From contig CAVFCW010000003.1 of NCBI GenBank assembly GCA_963621245.1, positions 1 through 64,000 on the forward strand: a DNA stretch of 64,000 nucleotides, given 5' to 3'. This stretch comes from SIG603 sp963621245 (GTDB lineage Bacteria; Bacillota; Clostridia; Oscillospirales; Acutalibacteraceae). Positions 23,678-32,460 of the stretch are shown in pieces (position 1 is the first letter of the stretch; each line of letters starts with the position of its first letter). Made by a program: the position numbers and the translations under genes. The notes beneath the pieces are model-generated. The model was given only the letters and a program-made list of their open reading frames with translations. It searched no databases and was not told the origin of the DNA.

Positions 23678-25828
23678 TTACTGTCTCTTGCTTGTGCGGA
23701 TAACCTCCATAAGCGTTGAAGCGGCAACGGGTTTTACTATGTAGCCGTCGATTATTTTGTGCCGTTTTGCCTCAACAATCTCCTTATTTGGGGAGCTTGT
23801 CATAATAATTCTTGTTAAGTTTCTGAATCTGTTCTGAATGGACATACAGAAATTAACTCCGCTTCCGTTTGAGAGACTTTCGTCAATCAAAAGCACATCA
23901 AACGGCTCTTCCTCAAGAAGTCTTCTTATATCCTCAAGCTTAGATGCGATTTTTACCGTCATATCCAAACTGCCGAGATCTTTCTCGAGCATGGAAAGCA
24001 CCTTTCTGTTATCATCAGCTATAAGAATATTAAGATTTTGTCTCTGACCCCAGCCGAGCTGTTCCTCGTTTTGGGTTTGCTCAAGACAAGGAAGATAAAT
24101 GAAGAATTCCGAGCCTTTTCCTACTTCGCTTTCAGCCGTGATTCTGCCTTTATGCGTGCGGATTATCTGTTCTGCTATCGAGAGGCCGAGTCCCGTTCCC
24201 TCACCCGTTTTCTTGGTGGTAAAGAACGGATCGAATATTCTCTCCAAAACATCCTTTGACATTCCCGTGCCCGTGTCGCTTATGCGAATGAGAACGTAAT
24301 TTTTCCATTGTTCGGGAATGTTTTCATCAGTAAATCTTTTTGCAACGTCTTCTCTCGTCACAATTTCATCGCTTATTGTAAGAGTTCCGCCGCCCTCTTT
24401 CATTGCGTGAATTGCATTTACGCTTATGTTAAGAAGTACCTGTTGCAACTGAGTTGCATTGCCTAAAATTAAAGCGTTCTCCGTTTCTGTATCAGATTTA
24501 AGCTTAACATTTTTCGGAAGATTCGTGTGAACCAGCTTGAGTGTCTGTTCGAGGAGGTTTTTGACATCCACGGTATCGTAAACCGTCTCGATATTCTTGC
24601 GGCTCATCGATGAAATCTGCTTGACAACGTCCTTTGCTTTTTCTGCCGCCTCGCTAATCTCGAATGCATTGTCGTAAATTTCACTCTCGGGATCGCTGTC
24701 CGCCATAATCAAATCGGCGTAGCCCGTTATAGGCGTTAGGAAATTGTTAAATTCGTGTGCGATTCCTCCCGTGAGCGTACCCATGAGCTGAAGTCGCTGG
24801 CTGTGGGCAAGCGTCTCCTCACTGCGGTGAAGCTCCTCGAGCGCACTGTTAATCTCCTCGAGAGAATCAATCTTTCGTGCCGAATTGCGGTTTTTGATAA
24901 GAAGTTTGAAAATATAGACAGTTGTTAAGACAACAAATCCCATCAACAGGACAAAGAAAATAAGCAGTTTTTGGAAACTCTGACTTACCGGCTTGTAGAG
25001 GTCGTCGTAATCGAGCACGGCGCTTGCCGTCCAGAAATCATCGCCGACTTTTATTCGCTGAAAGGCGCTTACTTTGTGAACTCTCGGCAAATCGGGATCC
25101 GACCACCAGTAGGAATAATAATCCATAACAGCCGATTCCTCGGTGAGCTGTGCCTGAAGCAAATCTTCAAGATCGTTAAGCTCAAGATTTTTGTCACTGT
25201 AAAGCTGCAAACGGCCGTTAACGGTGTCTTTGCCCCACTGTTCTCTGACGGGGTGCATGATAATCACATTTTCGCTGCTTTTAATGACAAAGTAACCGTT
25301 AGCTCCGACTCGAATATCCGAGACTATCTCCGAGTAATATTTCTCGGAATCCGTCACAAGGCACACGTATTTGTCATTTACCTTTTTCTTCAAGACGAGA
25401 TAGTGCCTGTCGCCGTTGTGATACTGCCAGTATTCTATGCCGTTTGTCTCCGTTAGCTTTCTGTCGCTTTCGGCAAAAACTCCGTGCCTGCTCTCAAGGA
25501 AGTTACCGTCAGAATCCTCAAACCAGATGTCAACAACGGTATCGCTGACGCTGAGATTTGGGATTTCATCGGGATGCTGCTGTGCCTTTACCACTGCGGC
25601 TTCAAGCCTCGATACATACTCGTCAAGAGTAAAGCTTATCATATCGGAAACCGTATCAACCACAAGCTCGAGCTGAGCCGTTTGGCTCTCGATAATGGTA
25701 TCACGATAGCCGTGCCACGTGATTATTCCGACAACCGTGAGCAAGACTATCATAAAAATGCCTACGAAAAGCGTTTTCGCAATAAGCCGTGAGTTGGTTT
25801 GCAACCTTAAAAAAAGCGACTTTTTCAT
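23678..25828 (-). CDS. Hybrid sensor histidine kinase with Cache-type sensor
   Basis: Start at ATG 25828 (MKKSLFLRL) behind AGGAG; 716 residues. A membrane segment at about 19-38 is followed by a 240-residue extracytoplasmic sensor of double-Cache type and a second segment near 286-308. A coiled linker leads to the phospho-acceptor box LTGGIAHEFNNFLTPITGYA and an ATPase domain (DTGTGMSKDVLERIFDPFFTTK, quoted by its core IFDPFFTTK, and GTGLGLSIAEQIIRTH). A C-terminal receiver has LIADDN, VLLIDESLS and YIVKPV. Divergent from an OmpR regulator and next to a citrate transporter and citDEF, it probably senses citrate or a related carboxylate. Confidence 0.9.
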   Translation of the reverse strand: MKKSLFLRLQTNSRLIAKTLFVGIFMIVLLTVVGIITWHGYRDTIIESQTAQLELVVDTVSDMISFTLDEYVSRLEAAVVKAQQHPDEIPNLSVSDTVVDIWFEDSDGNFLESRHGVFAESDRKLTETNGIEYWQYHNGDRHYLVLKKKVNDKYVCLVTDSEKYYSEIVSDIRVGANGYFVIKSSENVIIMHPVREQWGKDTVNGRLQLYSDKNLELNDLEDLLQAQLTEESAVMDYYSYWWSDPDLPRVHKVSAFQRIKVGDDFWTASAVLDYDDLYKPVSQSFQKLLIFFVLLMGFVVLTTVYIFKLLIKNRNSARKIDSLEEINSALEELHRSEETLAHSQRLQLMGTLTGGIAHEFNNFLTPITGYADLIMADSDPESEIYDNAFEISEAAEKAKDVVKQISSMSRKNIETVYDTVDVKNLLEQTLKLVHTNLPKNVKLKSDTETENALILGNATQLQQVLLNISVNAIHAMKEGGGTLTISDEIVTREDVAKRFTDENIPEQWKNYVLIRISDTGTGMSKDVLERIFDPFFTTKKTGEGTGLGLSIAEQIIRTHKGRITAESEVGKGSEFFIYLPCLEQTQNEEQLGWGQRQNLNILIADDNRKVLSMLEKDLGSLDMTVKIASKLEDIRRLLEEEPFDVLLIDESLSNGSGVNFCMSIQNRFRNLTRIIMTSSPNKEIVEAKRHKIIDGYIVKPVAASTLMEVIRTSKRQ

Positions 25829-25907
25829 ATTGATAAAACTCCTAAAAAATGTTATACTTAACAAAATATTAACAATTTCATTTTATACAAAAAGAGGTAT
25901 CTATGTA

Positions 25908-26600
25908 ATGCCATATCATATTCTTATTGTAGACGATGACCCGGCAATTTGCAAACTTTTATCTAAAGTTATGATCAGCAACGATATGGAGACAACCGTA
26001 GTCAACAGCGGCACGGCGGCACTCGATGTCATTGCAAGACAGAGTGACACTCTCGATATGATCTTAATTGATATAATGCTCGGTGACATGGAGGGCTTTG
26101 ACGTAATAGAAACCGTCAGACGCAACGGCGTCACGACCCCCATCATCATAATAAGCGGACTTAACGAGGACTATAATTTCACCTACGGGCTCTCCCTCGG
26201 TGCAGACGATTATATCACAAAGCCGTTCCGTCCGCAAATAGTCACGGCAAAGGTTAAAGCGCTCATAAGACGAAGCAAAAGCTTCTCCCAGGAGGCTAAT
26301 CATCAGATTGTGTGCGGCCCGTTCCTTTGCGACACAACAACGATGCGTTTCTACAAAAACAACGAGGAATTGAATCTCTCTGAAAAAGAAAGATCCCTTC
26401 TCCTGCTTTTTGTACGCCACCCACAGCAGGTTTTCTCAAAAGACATGATATATGAGCAGATTTGGGGCAATCTCATTGCCGTCGACGATAATGCCATTAT
26501 GGTCTACATTAACCGTCTGCGCAGTAAAATCGAGGATAACGTTAAGCAACCGAAACACATAATCACAATCAGAGGCGTGGGCTACCGCTTCGTACCGTAA
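25908..26600 (+). CDS. OmpR-family response regulator of the citrate module
   Basis: Start at ATG 25908 (MPYHILIVDDD), 230 residues; the longer frame lacks a ribosome binding site. The receiver has VDDDPAIC, phospho-Asp in MILIDIMLGDMEG and Lys in YITKPFRP. The winged helix ends VYINRLRSKIEDN...TIRGVGYRFVP. It is divergent from the hybrid kinase with 79 bases between the starts. A looser relative of the citrate-box candidate (CTTAACAAAATATTAAC, 25857-25873) lies in that gap. It likely activates citM and citDEF. Confidence 0.92.
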   Translation: MPYHILIVDDDPAICKLLSKVMISNDMETTVVNSGTAALDVIARQSDTLDMILIDIMLGDMEGFDVIETVRRNGVTTPIIIISGLNEDYNFTYGLSLGADDYITKPFRPQIVTAKVKALIRRSKSFSQEANHQIVCGPFLCDTTTMRFYKNNEELNLSEKERSLLLLFVRHPQQVFSKDMIYEQIWGNLIAVDDNAIMVYINRLRSKIEDNVKQPKHIITIRGVGYRFVP

Positions 26601-26630
26601 AAAGATTACAACTCAATTTCAACTGTTATG

Positions 26631-26666
26631 CAAATAAGCACCGGCCTTTCGGTCGGTGCTTATTTG
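26631..26666. terminator. Bidirectional terminator between regulator and citF
   Basis: CAAATAAGCACCG pairs with CGGTGCTTATTTG. It lies between convergent genes. Confidence 0.85.
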
Positions 26667-26704
26667 CTGTGTGTTGTATCTAGAAAATGAGGTAACTATC
26701 TAAA

Positions 26705-28273
26705 TTATAACTCTTCGCTGAACTCGAAAGGCTTAACCTCACGAACAACGTCCATAACTGTGCCGTCACGAGCCTCGATGATACCGACAACACGGTCACC
26801 GAACTGAACTTTCTCCGGCTCGCCTACGATTGAGTAAGCAATGTCGCGAAGCTCTTCGATTGTCTTGAGCGGTACGCAGTCTGCTGCCTTGAGTGCCTCG
26901 AGAAGGTCGGGACGAGCGGGGTTAACTGCTACGCCGTAATCTGTGACAACGATATCAACGCTCTCGCCCGGTGTTGTAACTGTTGTAACATCGGTGCAGA
27001 TTGCCGGAATACGGCCCTGAAGAAGCGGAGCGATAACGATTGTGCACTTTGCGCCCTGAGCTGTGTCGGGGTGTCCGCCCTGTGCGCCTGTGATAACGCC
27101 ATCGGAACCGACAACAACGTTACAGTTGAAGTGAGTATCAACCTCGAGAGAAGCAAGGATAACGTAGTCAAGCTTGTTGACGAATGCGCCCTTGTTCATC
27201 GGGTTAGCGTATGCACCAGCAGAAATTCTGTGGTGGTTGGGGTTCTTAACGTTCTTAACGGCGTCAAGGTCGAAGTCCTGAGTATCGAAAAGAATGTTTA
27301 CAAGGCCCTTATCGAGAAGGTCGCACATCGGCTTTGTGAGTCCGCCGACGCCGAATCCCATCTTGATGCCTCTCTCCTCCATGATTTTTGTGAGGGAGAT
27401 TGTGGAAGCGATTGAAGCTCCGCCGACACCTGTCTGATATGAGAAACCGTCCTTGAAGTACGGTGTGTTTACAACTACCTGTGTGCAGTACTCAGCCATG
27501 AGAAGCTTTCTCTGGTCTGTTGTGGGCTTAGCGGCACCTGTTGCGATTTTCTCGGGGATACCGATAGCATCGACAACGCAAACATAGTCAACCTTTGTCA
27601 TGGAGATATGAGCGGGATAGTTCGGGAAAGGAACGAGACAGTCTGTAATTGCGACAACGTAGTCTGCCTGATTACCGTCAACGTATGAATAGCTCAAAAC
27701 GCCGCAGTTTGTCTTACCGCCGATACCACGAAGGTTTCCGTAGTTATCACTTGTCGGTGCGCCGATGAAAGCGATATCAACATGAGTCTCGCCTGTTACG
27801 AGCGCACGTACACGTCCGCCGTGGCTACGCATTGTAGCAAGACCCTTGAGCTTACCGTGGCTGATTGCCTCACCGATTTTTCCGCGAACACCGCTGGACT
27901 CGATGTTTGTGATTGTGCCGTCCTCGATAAGCGGAACAAGATCGTCGTGAGCTTTACCGAGTGAGCTTGCGCTAATGGTGATGTTCTTGAGACCCATCTT
28001 TGCAATTTCCTTCATAACCATGCAAACGACGAGGTCGCCGTCACGGAAATGATGGTGGAACGAAACTGTCATTCCGTCGTGTGCGTTACACTTAACGAGT
28101 GCCTCATGAATATCCTTGACCATTTTGTCGTGGTCATGATTCATGACAGGTGTAACCATCGGGCCGTACTTATGGAACGGCTTGCCGTCTTTATAATAAT
28201 TTCCCTGGAAAACTTCTTTTCCGGTAACCTCGAGAATCTCCTCGGGAATGTCTCTGCCAACCGCATTAATCAT
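26705..28273 (-). CDS. citF: Citrate lyase alpha subunit (operon 1)
   Basis: A 522-residue CitF. It starts MINAVGRDIPEEI like other CitF proteins and has DGMTVSFHHHFRDGDLV, SSGVRGKIGEAISHGKL, KDGFSYQTGVGGASIA, GADGVITGAQGGHPDTA-like text (SDGVITGAQGGHPDTAQG) and VVTDYGVAVNPARPDLL. It transfers the thioacyl carrier from acetyl to citryl (citrate:acetyl-ACP transferase). It lies 2 bases after citE with GGGGGA upstream. Citrate lyase cleaves citrate to acetate and oxaloacetate. Confidence 0.96.
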   Translation of the reverse strand: MINAVGRDIPEEILEVTGKEVFQGNYYKDGKPFHKYGPMVTPVMNHDHDKMVKDIHEALVKCNAHDGMTVSFHHHFRDGDLVVCMVMKEIAKMGLKNITISASSLGKAHDDLVPLIEDGTITNIESSGVRGKIGEAISHGKLKGLATMRSHGGRVRALVTGETHVDIAFIGAPTSDNYGNLRGIGGKTNCGVLSYSYVDGNQADYVVAITDCLVPFPNYPAHISMTKVDYVCVVDAIGIPEKIATGAAKPTTDQRKLLMAEYCTQVVVNTPYFKDGFSYQTGVGGASIASTISLTKIMEERGIKMGFGVGGLTKPMCDLLDKGLVNILFDTQDFDLDAVKNVKNPNHHRISAGAYANPMNKGAFVNKLDYVILASLEVDTHFNCNVVVGSDGVITGAQGGHPDTAQGAKCTIVIAPLLQGRIPAICTDVTTVTTPGESVDIVVTDYGVAVNPARPDLLEALKAADCVPLKTIEELRDIAYSIVGEPEKVQFGDRVVGIIEARDGTVMDVVREVKPFEFSEEL

Positions 28274-28275
28274 AA

Positions 28276-29178
28276 TTAAAGATCCCCCTTATAAACTCCG
28301 GATGCCTTTGCAAGCTCGATTGTACGCTTTGCGCCGTCGTAGAATGCAATATCTATCATCTTACCGTCAACGGTGAAAACACCGATTCCGAGTGCCTTCT
28401 TGCTGTCGATCTCACGGACAACCTTCTCGGCAAAAATGATATCCTTCTGCTTGGGTGTGAATATCTCGTGGACAATATCGATCTGACGGGGATTGATGAT
28501 TGACTTTCCGTCAAATCCCATGAGGTGAATTGTCTCAACATCCTGGCGGAAGCCTTCCATGTTGTTAAGATCGGTGTAAACGGTATCGAAGCACTGAACG
28601 CCGGCGGCACGTGCTGCGATAATCATGTTCTGACGTGCGCCCATAAGCTCAACGCCTGTGCCTGTGATGTGAGTCTGAAGATCCTTTGTGTAGTCGCCGC
28701 CGGAAAGTGCGATACCGAACAAGCGCTCGGAAGCCTCACAAATGTCAAGAGCCTTCATGATTCCTCTTGCGGACTCAAGAGCTGCAATGATGAGTGTGCT
28801 ACCCTCAGGTCTGCCGTATTTCTTCTCGTCCTCGATGATAGCCTTCTCAACGAGCTTAACGTCCTGTGCGCTCTCTGTCTTGGGAATTCTTATAGCGTCT
28901 GCTCCGCCTGCAACCGAGCAGCGGATATCTTCACGCCAATAGGGAGTATCAAGACCGTTGATACGAACAACTCTCTCGCATCCGCGGTAATCGATTGTGC
29001 GAAGAGCGTGGAAGAGGCTGAAACGTGCAGCGTCCTTCTGGTTCTCTGCGACAGCGTCCTCGAGATCGAGCATAATCGAATCCGGCTTATAGATGTAAGG
29101 GTCTTTGATGAGTCCCGGCTTCTGAGCGTTAAGGAACATCATCGTGCGGCGAAGTCTTTTTTTGTTTGGATTAGTCAT
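28276..29178 (-). CDS. citE: Citrate lyase beta subunit (operon 1)
   Basis: Start at ATG 29178 (MTNPNKKRLRRTMMFL), which overlaps citD by 8 bases; 300 residues. It is a TIM-barrel CitE. The N-terminal LRRTMMFLNAQKPGLIKD, the acidic metal-binding SIMLDLEDAVAENQKDAAR, VVRINGLDTPYWREDI and MGFDGKSIINPRQIDIVHEIF are typical. It is the citryl-ACP lyase that releases oxaloacetate. The gene order citD-citE-citF matches classical citrate lyase operons. Confidence 0.96.
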   Translation of the reverse strand: MTNPNKKRLRRTMMFLNAQKPGLIKDPYIYKPDSIMLDLEDAVAENQKDAARFSLFHALRTIDYRGCERVVRINGLDTPYWREDIRCSVAGGADAIRIPKTESAQDVKLVEKAIIEDEKKYGRPEGSTLIIAALESARGIMKALDICEASERLFGIALSGGDYTKDLQTHITGTGVELMGARQNMIIAARAAGVQCFDTVYTDLNNMEGFRQDVETIHLMGFDGKSIINPRQIDIVHEIFTPKQKDIIFAEKVVREIDSKKALGIGVFTVDGKMIDIAFYDGAKRTIELAKASGVYKGDL

Positions 29179-29473
29179 TGATAGCGCCTCCCCACGGAAG
29201 ATTCTCGTACTGATCAACAGAACGGAAAACCGCTCCCTCTATACGAGCCTTGAGTGTGCAATCGAGTGCACCCTTGTCTACAATATTAATGTTTACGTTT
29301 TCCACACCGAGATTCTTGAGAGTCTCCATAGTGACCTTGCGGATCTGATTACCGTACTGGTTGATAACCGAGCTGTCCAATGAGAACTCGATTCCGCCGT
29401 CGTTCGGTTCTACCGTGACCATGCAATCGCTGGATTCAAGCGTGCCTGCTGTGGCTGCTTTTTTAAGTTCCAT
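29171..29473 (-). CDS. citD: Citrate lyase acyl carrier protein (operon 1)
   Basis: A 100-residue gamma subunit. The sequence TAGTLESSDCMVTVEP contains the Ser that normally carries the 2'-(5''-phosphoribosyl)-3'-dephospho-CoA arm. NINIVDKGALDCTLKARIEGAVFRS is a family signature, of which VDKGALDCTLKAR is most conserved. AAGGAGGAAA precedes the ATG. It is first in operon 1. No citC, citX or citG is found in this window to attach and acetylate the arm. Confidence 0.95.
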   Translation of the reverse strand: MELKKAATAGTLESSDCMVTVEPNDGGIEFSLDSSVINQYGNQIRKVTMETLKNLGVENVNINIVDKGALDCTLKARIEGAVFRSVDQYENLPWGGAIND

Positions 29474-29580
29474 GCGTATTTCCTCCTTCAGGTTAGCCGT
29501 GCAATTTTACTTGAGGGTTTCTTTCTCCCTCGTTTTGAATACATTATGAACTTACAATCTTACAAAAACCATATCTCTAA

Positions 29581-29598
29581 CCTTAATATTTATTAAGA
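29581..29598. promoter_or_regulatory. Citrate-box candidate (copy 2)
   Basis: The same 18 bases as at 23529-23546 (CCTTAATATTTATTAAGA), 108 bases upstream of citD. Its position suits an activator site. Confidence 0.6.
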
Positions 29599-29645
29599 CA
29601 ATATTTTTTGTTTTTAAGATTTAGCACAGCTAAAGACCCTGAAAC

Positions 29646-29674
29646 TTGTTATATTGCCAAAAAAGATGTATACT
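29646..29674 (+). promoter_or_regulatory. Promoter of the CPBP protease gene
   Basis: TTGTTA, a 17-base spacer and TATACT, followed by AGGAGG 24 bases later. Confidence 0.7.
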
Positions 29675-29708
29675 TAAACCCAACGCTTATTTAAATTAGG
29701 AGGTAAAA

Positions 29709-30653
29709 ATGAGTCAAAATTCTCCCGCCGCTTCTTCCGGCGGAAAAAAAATAAAGAAGATAATTACTCTTCCGCTACTTATTGCCGCAACAGTTGCGAT
29801 TACATTGGTGGGCGGAGTTCTCGGATCACTCTTAGGTATAATACATATGGCTATGCCGTCACTTCAGAAAAATGACGTGTGGGTAACAGGTGAAGAATAC
29901 CTCGAGTTCTTGGGAATATGGCTGCTCGCTATGATTTTGTTTGCCGCAATCCGCAAGTTGCGTCCGATTTTCGGTGCGCTCGGAGGCAAAGCAAAAGGCA
30001 ATACCTTTAAAATGACGCTTCTCGGCATAGGAATAGGATTCGGAATGAACGGTTTCTGTGCGATTGTCGCAATTCTTCACGGCGACATTCACATATACTT
30101 TGATTCTTTCAATCTGTTTTATTTTATCTTCCTCTTTGCTGTCGTTTTCATTCAGTCATCGGCTGAGGAGCTCATGTGCCGCTGTTTCCTTTATCAGAGC
30201 ATTATGCGCTCGTACCGCTCGCCCGTTCTTGCAATCACAGTGAACTCGCTTCTTTTCGGCGCAATGCATTTGTTCAACCCCGGTGTTTCGTTTTGGGGCA
30301 TTGCCGACATTATAATTACGGGTTTTCTCTTCTCCGTTTGCGTCTATTATTTAGACAGTTTCTGGTGCTGTGCCGCAATTCACACTGCATGGAACTTCAC
30401 ACAGAATATTCTCTTGGGACTTCCGAACAGCGGAAACGTTGTTCCCTACTCCGTATTCAAGCTTGAGGCGGGAAGTGCCGTAGGCAGCTTCGCATATGAT
30501 CCCGGATTCGGCATTGAGGGAACACCCCTTGCCTGTCTTGTACAGCTTGCCGTTCTCGTTCTCATAGTCGTTTGGGGCCGCAAGCATGGCGCAAAGCCGA
30601 CAGATATTTGGGCAGACGCCGAAACCGCCGACAAAAGCACGGCAAACGCTTAA
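29709..30653 (+). CDS. CPBP/CAAX-type intramembrane metalloprotease
   Basis: A 314-residue membrane protein with about eight hydrophobic helices. The glutamic/metal protease motifs are SSAEELMCRCFLYQ (EExxxR-like with Cys in place of the usual spacing), the downstream FGAMHLFNP His, and a final HTAWNFTQN with His and Asn. CPBP proteins act in the membrane, in bacteriocin immunity, processing or unknown roles. It lies alone between the two citrate modules with its own promoter and terminator, and nothing ties it to citrate. Confidence 0.88.
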   Translation: MSQNSPAASSGGKKIKKIITLPLLIAATVAITLVGGVLGSLLGIIHMAMPSLQKNDVWVTGEEYLEFLGIWLLAMILFAAIRKLRPIFGALGGKAKGNTFKMTLLGIGIGFGMNGFCAIVAILHGDIHIYFDSFNLFYFIFLFAVVFIQSSAEELMCRCFLYQSIMRSYRSPVLAITVNSLLFGAMHLFNPGVSFWGIADIIITGFLFSVCVYYLDSFWCCAAIHTAWNFTQNILLGLPNSGNVVPYSVFKLEAGSAVGSFAYDPGFGIEGTPLACLVQLAVLVLIVVWGRKHGAKPTDIWADAETADKSTANA

Positions 30654-30680
30654 TATTAACTATAAATTTATTAACAAAAA

Positions 30681-30716
30681 CTACCGCACGGTTGAAAATT
30701 CATCCGTGCGGTAGTA
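30681..30716. terminator. Terminator of the CPBP gene
   Basis: CTACCGCACGG pairs with CCGTGCGGTAG about 28 bases past the stop. Confidence 0.8.
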
Positions 30717-30838
30717 GCTTTATTTCTTAATTTTCTTTGTAGCTGGTGTAGTTAGCTACTACATCTGCAAATGGTTAGACAGATAAGCTAGAGGCAACCA
30801 GCCTAAGGAATAAGCCACCTTGACCAAAAACGGAATAG

Positions 30839-30869
30839 AAAAAGCCACGAGCTACAACTCGTGGCTTTT
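30839..30869. terminator. Terminator downstream of the LysR gene
   Basis: AAAAGCCACGAG pairs with CTCGTGGCTTTT. The 30717-30838 stretch before it holds no gene. Confidence 0.75.
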
Positions 30870-30937
30870 CTGTTGCCCTTACGGACTTCTATCATATAAC
30901 AGATAAAGGAAAAGCGATTTTCACGCAAATAAATTAA

Positions 30938-31792
30938 TCACCGTGCTTTTTTCATCGCATCCATAAATAGTTTAACTTGCGGAAGCTTTAGTGCGTCACG
31001 CTGGCAGAAAATATGCGTGCGGCGCATATACGGCTCACCGTTTTCAAAGGTGCAAGGGCGCACAACGCCGTCAAAGTTATCAAGTGCAATCTCGGGCAGA
31101 AGTCCCCAACCGAGACCCCTTTTAATCATCTCGACGCAAGTGGTCACACTGTCCACCTGAACACGGTGCGTTCCTGGATCCAAGTGGTTTTCACGAAGCC
31201 ACCGTGCTGTCATCATCTCCTGAGTGGTATCCGTCTGATGACTTATATAGAGATAATCCGACAAAGGTTTTCCCTCGAATTCCTTTGCGTAAATAAGGCA
31301 AATGCTCTCCTGTGAAAGTAAAAACTGTGGTGCGTCCCAGTGGTATTCCCCTCGAAGCACGGCAATATCGAGCGTGTTGTCCACCATTTTGCGGTAAAGA
31401 TGTCGGCTGTGACCGGTTATGATGTCGAGTTGAACCTGTGGGTATTTCTTATGATAATCCATGAGGACATCGGGCAGACGGTAAAGTGCATAGTTAATCG
31501 AGATGCCGGCTCTGAGTGTGCCGCAAACCTCGTCACGGTCGATATTCAAACTTCTGCGAAGTTCGTTCATCTCCTTTTCAGCCGCCACGCTGTATTCAAG
31601 AACTTTCTCACCCGCGGGAGTAAAACGGATTCCCTGACGGGAACGAATCATAAGTTCCACGTTCAATTCCTCTTCTATAGCTTTTATACGCTTGGAAAGT
31701 GCCGACTGAGTCATATAAAGCTTGTCTGCCGCACGCGTGATATTGCGGGTTTCATCCAGCACACGCAGTAAGGTAAAATCTTTTTCGTCCAT
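30938..31792 (-). CDS. LysR-family regulator of the second citrate module
   Basis: A 284-residue LysR. The HTH is LRVLDETRNITRAADKLYMTQSALSKRIKAIEEELN, of which AADKLYMTQSALSKRI is the recognition part. The effector domain has GTLRAGISINYALYRLPDVL and ...MIKRGLGWGLLPEIAL, the usual inducer pocket ends. It is divergent from citD2, with palindromic LysR-type sites between. It probably activates citDEF2 in response to citrate or another carboxylate. Confidence 0.93.
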   Translation of the reverse strand: MDEKDFTLLRVLDETRNITRAADKLYMTQSALSKRIKAIEEELNVELMIRSRQGIRFTPAGEKVLEYSVAAEKEMNELRRSLNIDRDEVCGTLRAGISINYALYRLPDVLMDYHKKYPQVQLDIITGHSRHLYRKMVDNTLDIAVLRGEYHWDAPQFLLSQESICLIYAKEFEGKPLSDYLYISHQTDTTQEMMTARWLRENHLDPGTHRVQVDSVTTCVEMIKRGLGWGLLPEIALDNFDGVVRPCTFENGEPYMRRTHIFCQRDALKLPQVKLFMDAMKKAR

Positions 31793-31906
31793 GAGAAACT
31801 TATCCTCCGTTTTATTTCCATTTTAGCATAATTCATTCCGTATATTCATATTACACCCCTAAATTCTAAAAGAAAAGCCCCTGTTCAACACTTATTTTTC
31901 GTAGAA

Positions 31907-31928
31907 TTTCATTCCTATAAAGAATGGA
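31907..31928. promoter_or_regulatory. LysR operator candidate (half-conserved)
   Basis: TTTCATTCCTATAAAGAATGGA, an imperfect inverted repeat of TTCATTC, shares its left arm with the stronger site at 32008. Confidence 0.5.
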
Positions 31929-32007
31929 TTGTGCAGTATTTACAAGCAGTTTGATTTCATTTGTCTGTTTTGACCATAAATTGGATACAAAAAGCCTCTG
32001 CATCGTT

Positions 32008-32030
32008 TTTCATTCCCATTTGGAATGAAA
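32008..32030. promoter_or_regulatory. LysR operator candidate (perfect)
   Basis: TTTCATTCC and GGAATGAAA form a perfect 9-base inverted repeat around CATTT. It begins 42 bases before the citD2 -35 box, an activator position. Confidence 0.6.
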
Positions 32031-32049
32031 TTTAACGAAATCAATGACT

Positions 32050-32078
32050 TTTACAACGGTAAAAAAAGCGGATATTAT
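32050..32078 (+). promoter_or_regulatory. citDEF2 promoter
   Basis: TTTACA, a 17-base spacer and TATTAT, about 80 bases before the citD2 ATG. Confidence 0.65.
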
Positions 32079-32157
32079 TAAGCCAACGAAGCGGAAACGC
32101 ACCGCTCCAAAAAAGATAAGAGAAATTTTGAAAATCATAAAAACAGGAGGATTCACA

Positions 32158-32460
32158 ATGGTCATTGAAAAAAGTGCTGTGGCAGGCACGCTGGAATCCA
32201 GCGACGCACAGGTCACCGTAGAACCCGCTACAGGGTTGGAGCTCTCCATTGAGAGCAGTGTGTTAAATCAGTACGGCAGACAGCTCAAAGCAACCGTACT
32301 CGAAACACTCGATCGTCTTGATGTAAAGGATGCTAAGGTCACAGTTGTTGACAAGGGCGCACTTGATTGCACACTTAAGGCAAGAGTAGAGTGCGCGGTA
32401 TTCCGCAGCTGCGGCGCATCAGCCGCAAACATTCCTTGGGGAGGTGCAATTCATGAGTAA
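32158..32460 (+). CDS. citD: Citrate lyase acyl carrier protein (operon 2)
   Basis: Start at ATG 32158 behind ACAGGAGG; 100 residues. It has AVAGTLESSDAQVTVEP with the arm-bearing Ser and VDKGALDCTLKARVECAVFRS. It is clearly paralogous to the first CitD, but Cys and Ala-rich differences near the end show an independent copy. It overlaps citE2 by 8 bases, the same arrangement as operon 1. Confidence 0.95.
   Translation: MVIEKSAVAGTLESSDAQVTVEPATGLELSIESSVLNQYGRQLKATVLETLDRLDVKDAKVTVVDKGALDCTLKARVECAVFRSCGASAANIPWGGAIHE

Noticed and set aside
30717..30838. Possible remnant gene between two terminators
   Set aside because: A short minus-strand stretch reads ADVVANYTSYKEN before a stop, but the frame closes at once upstream, so chance is likelier.
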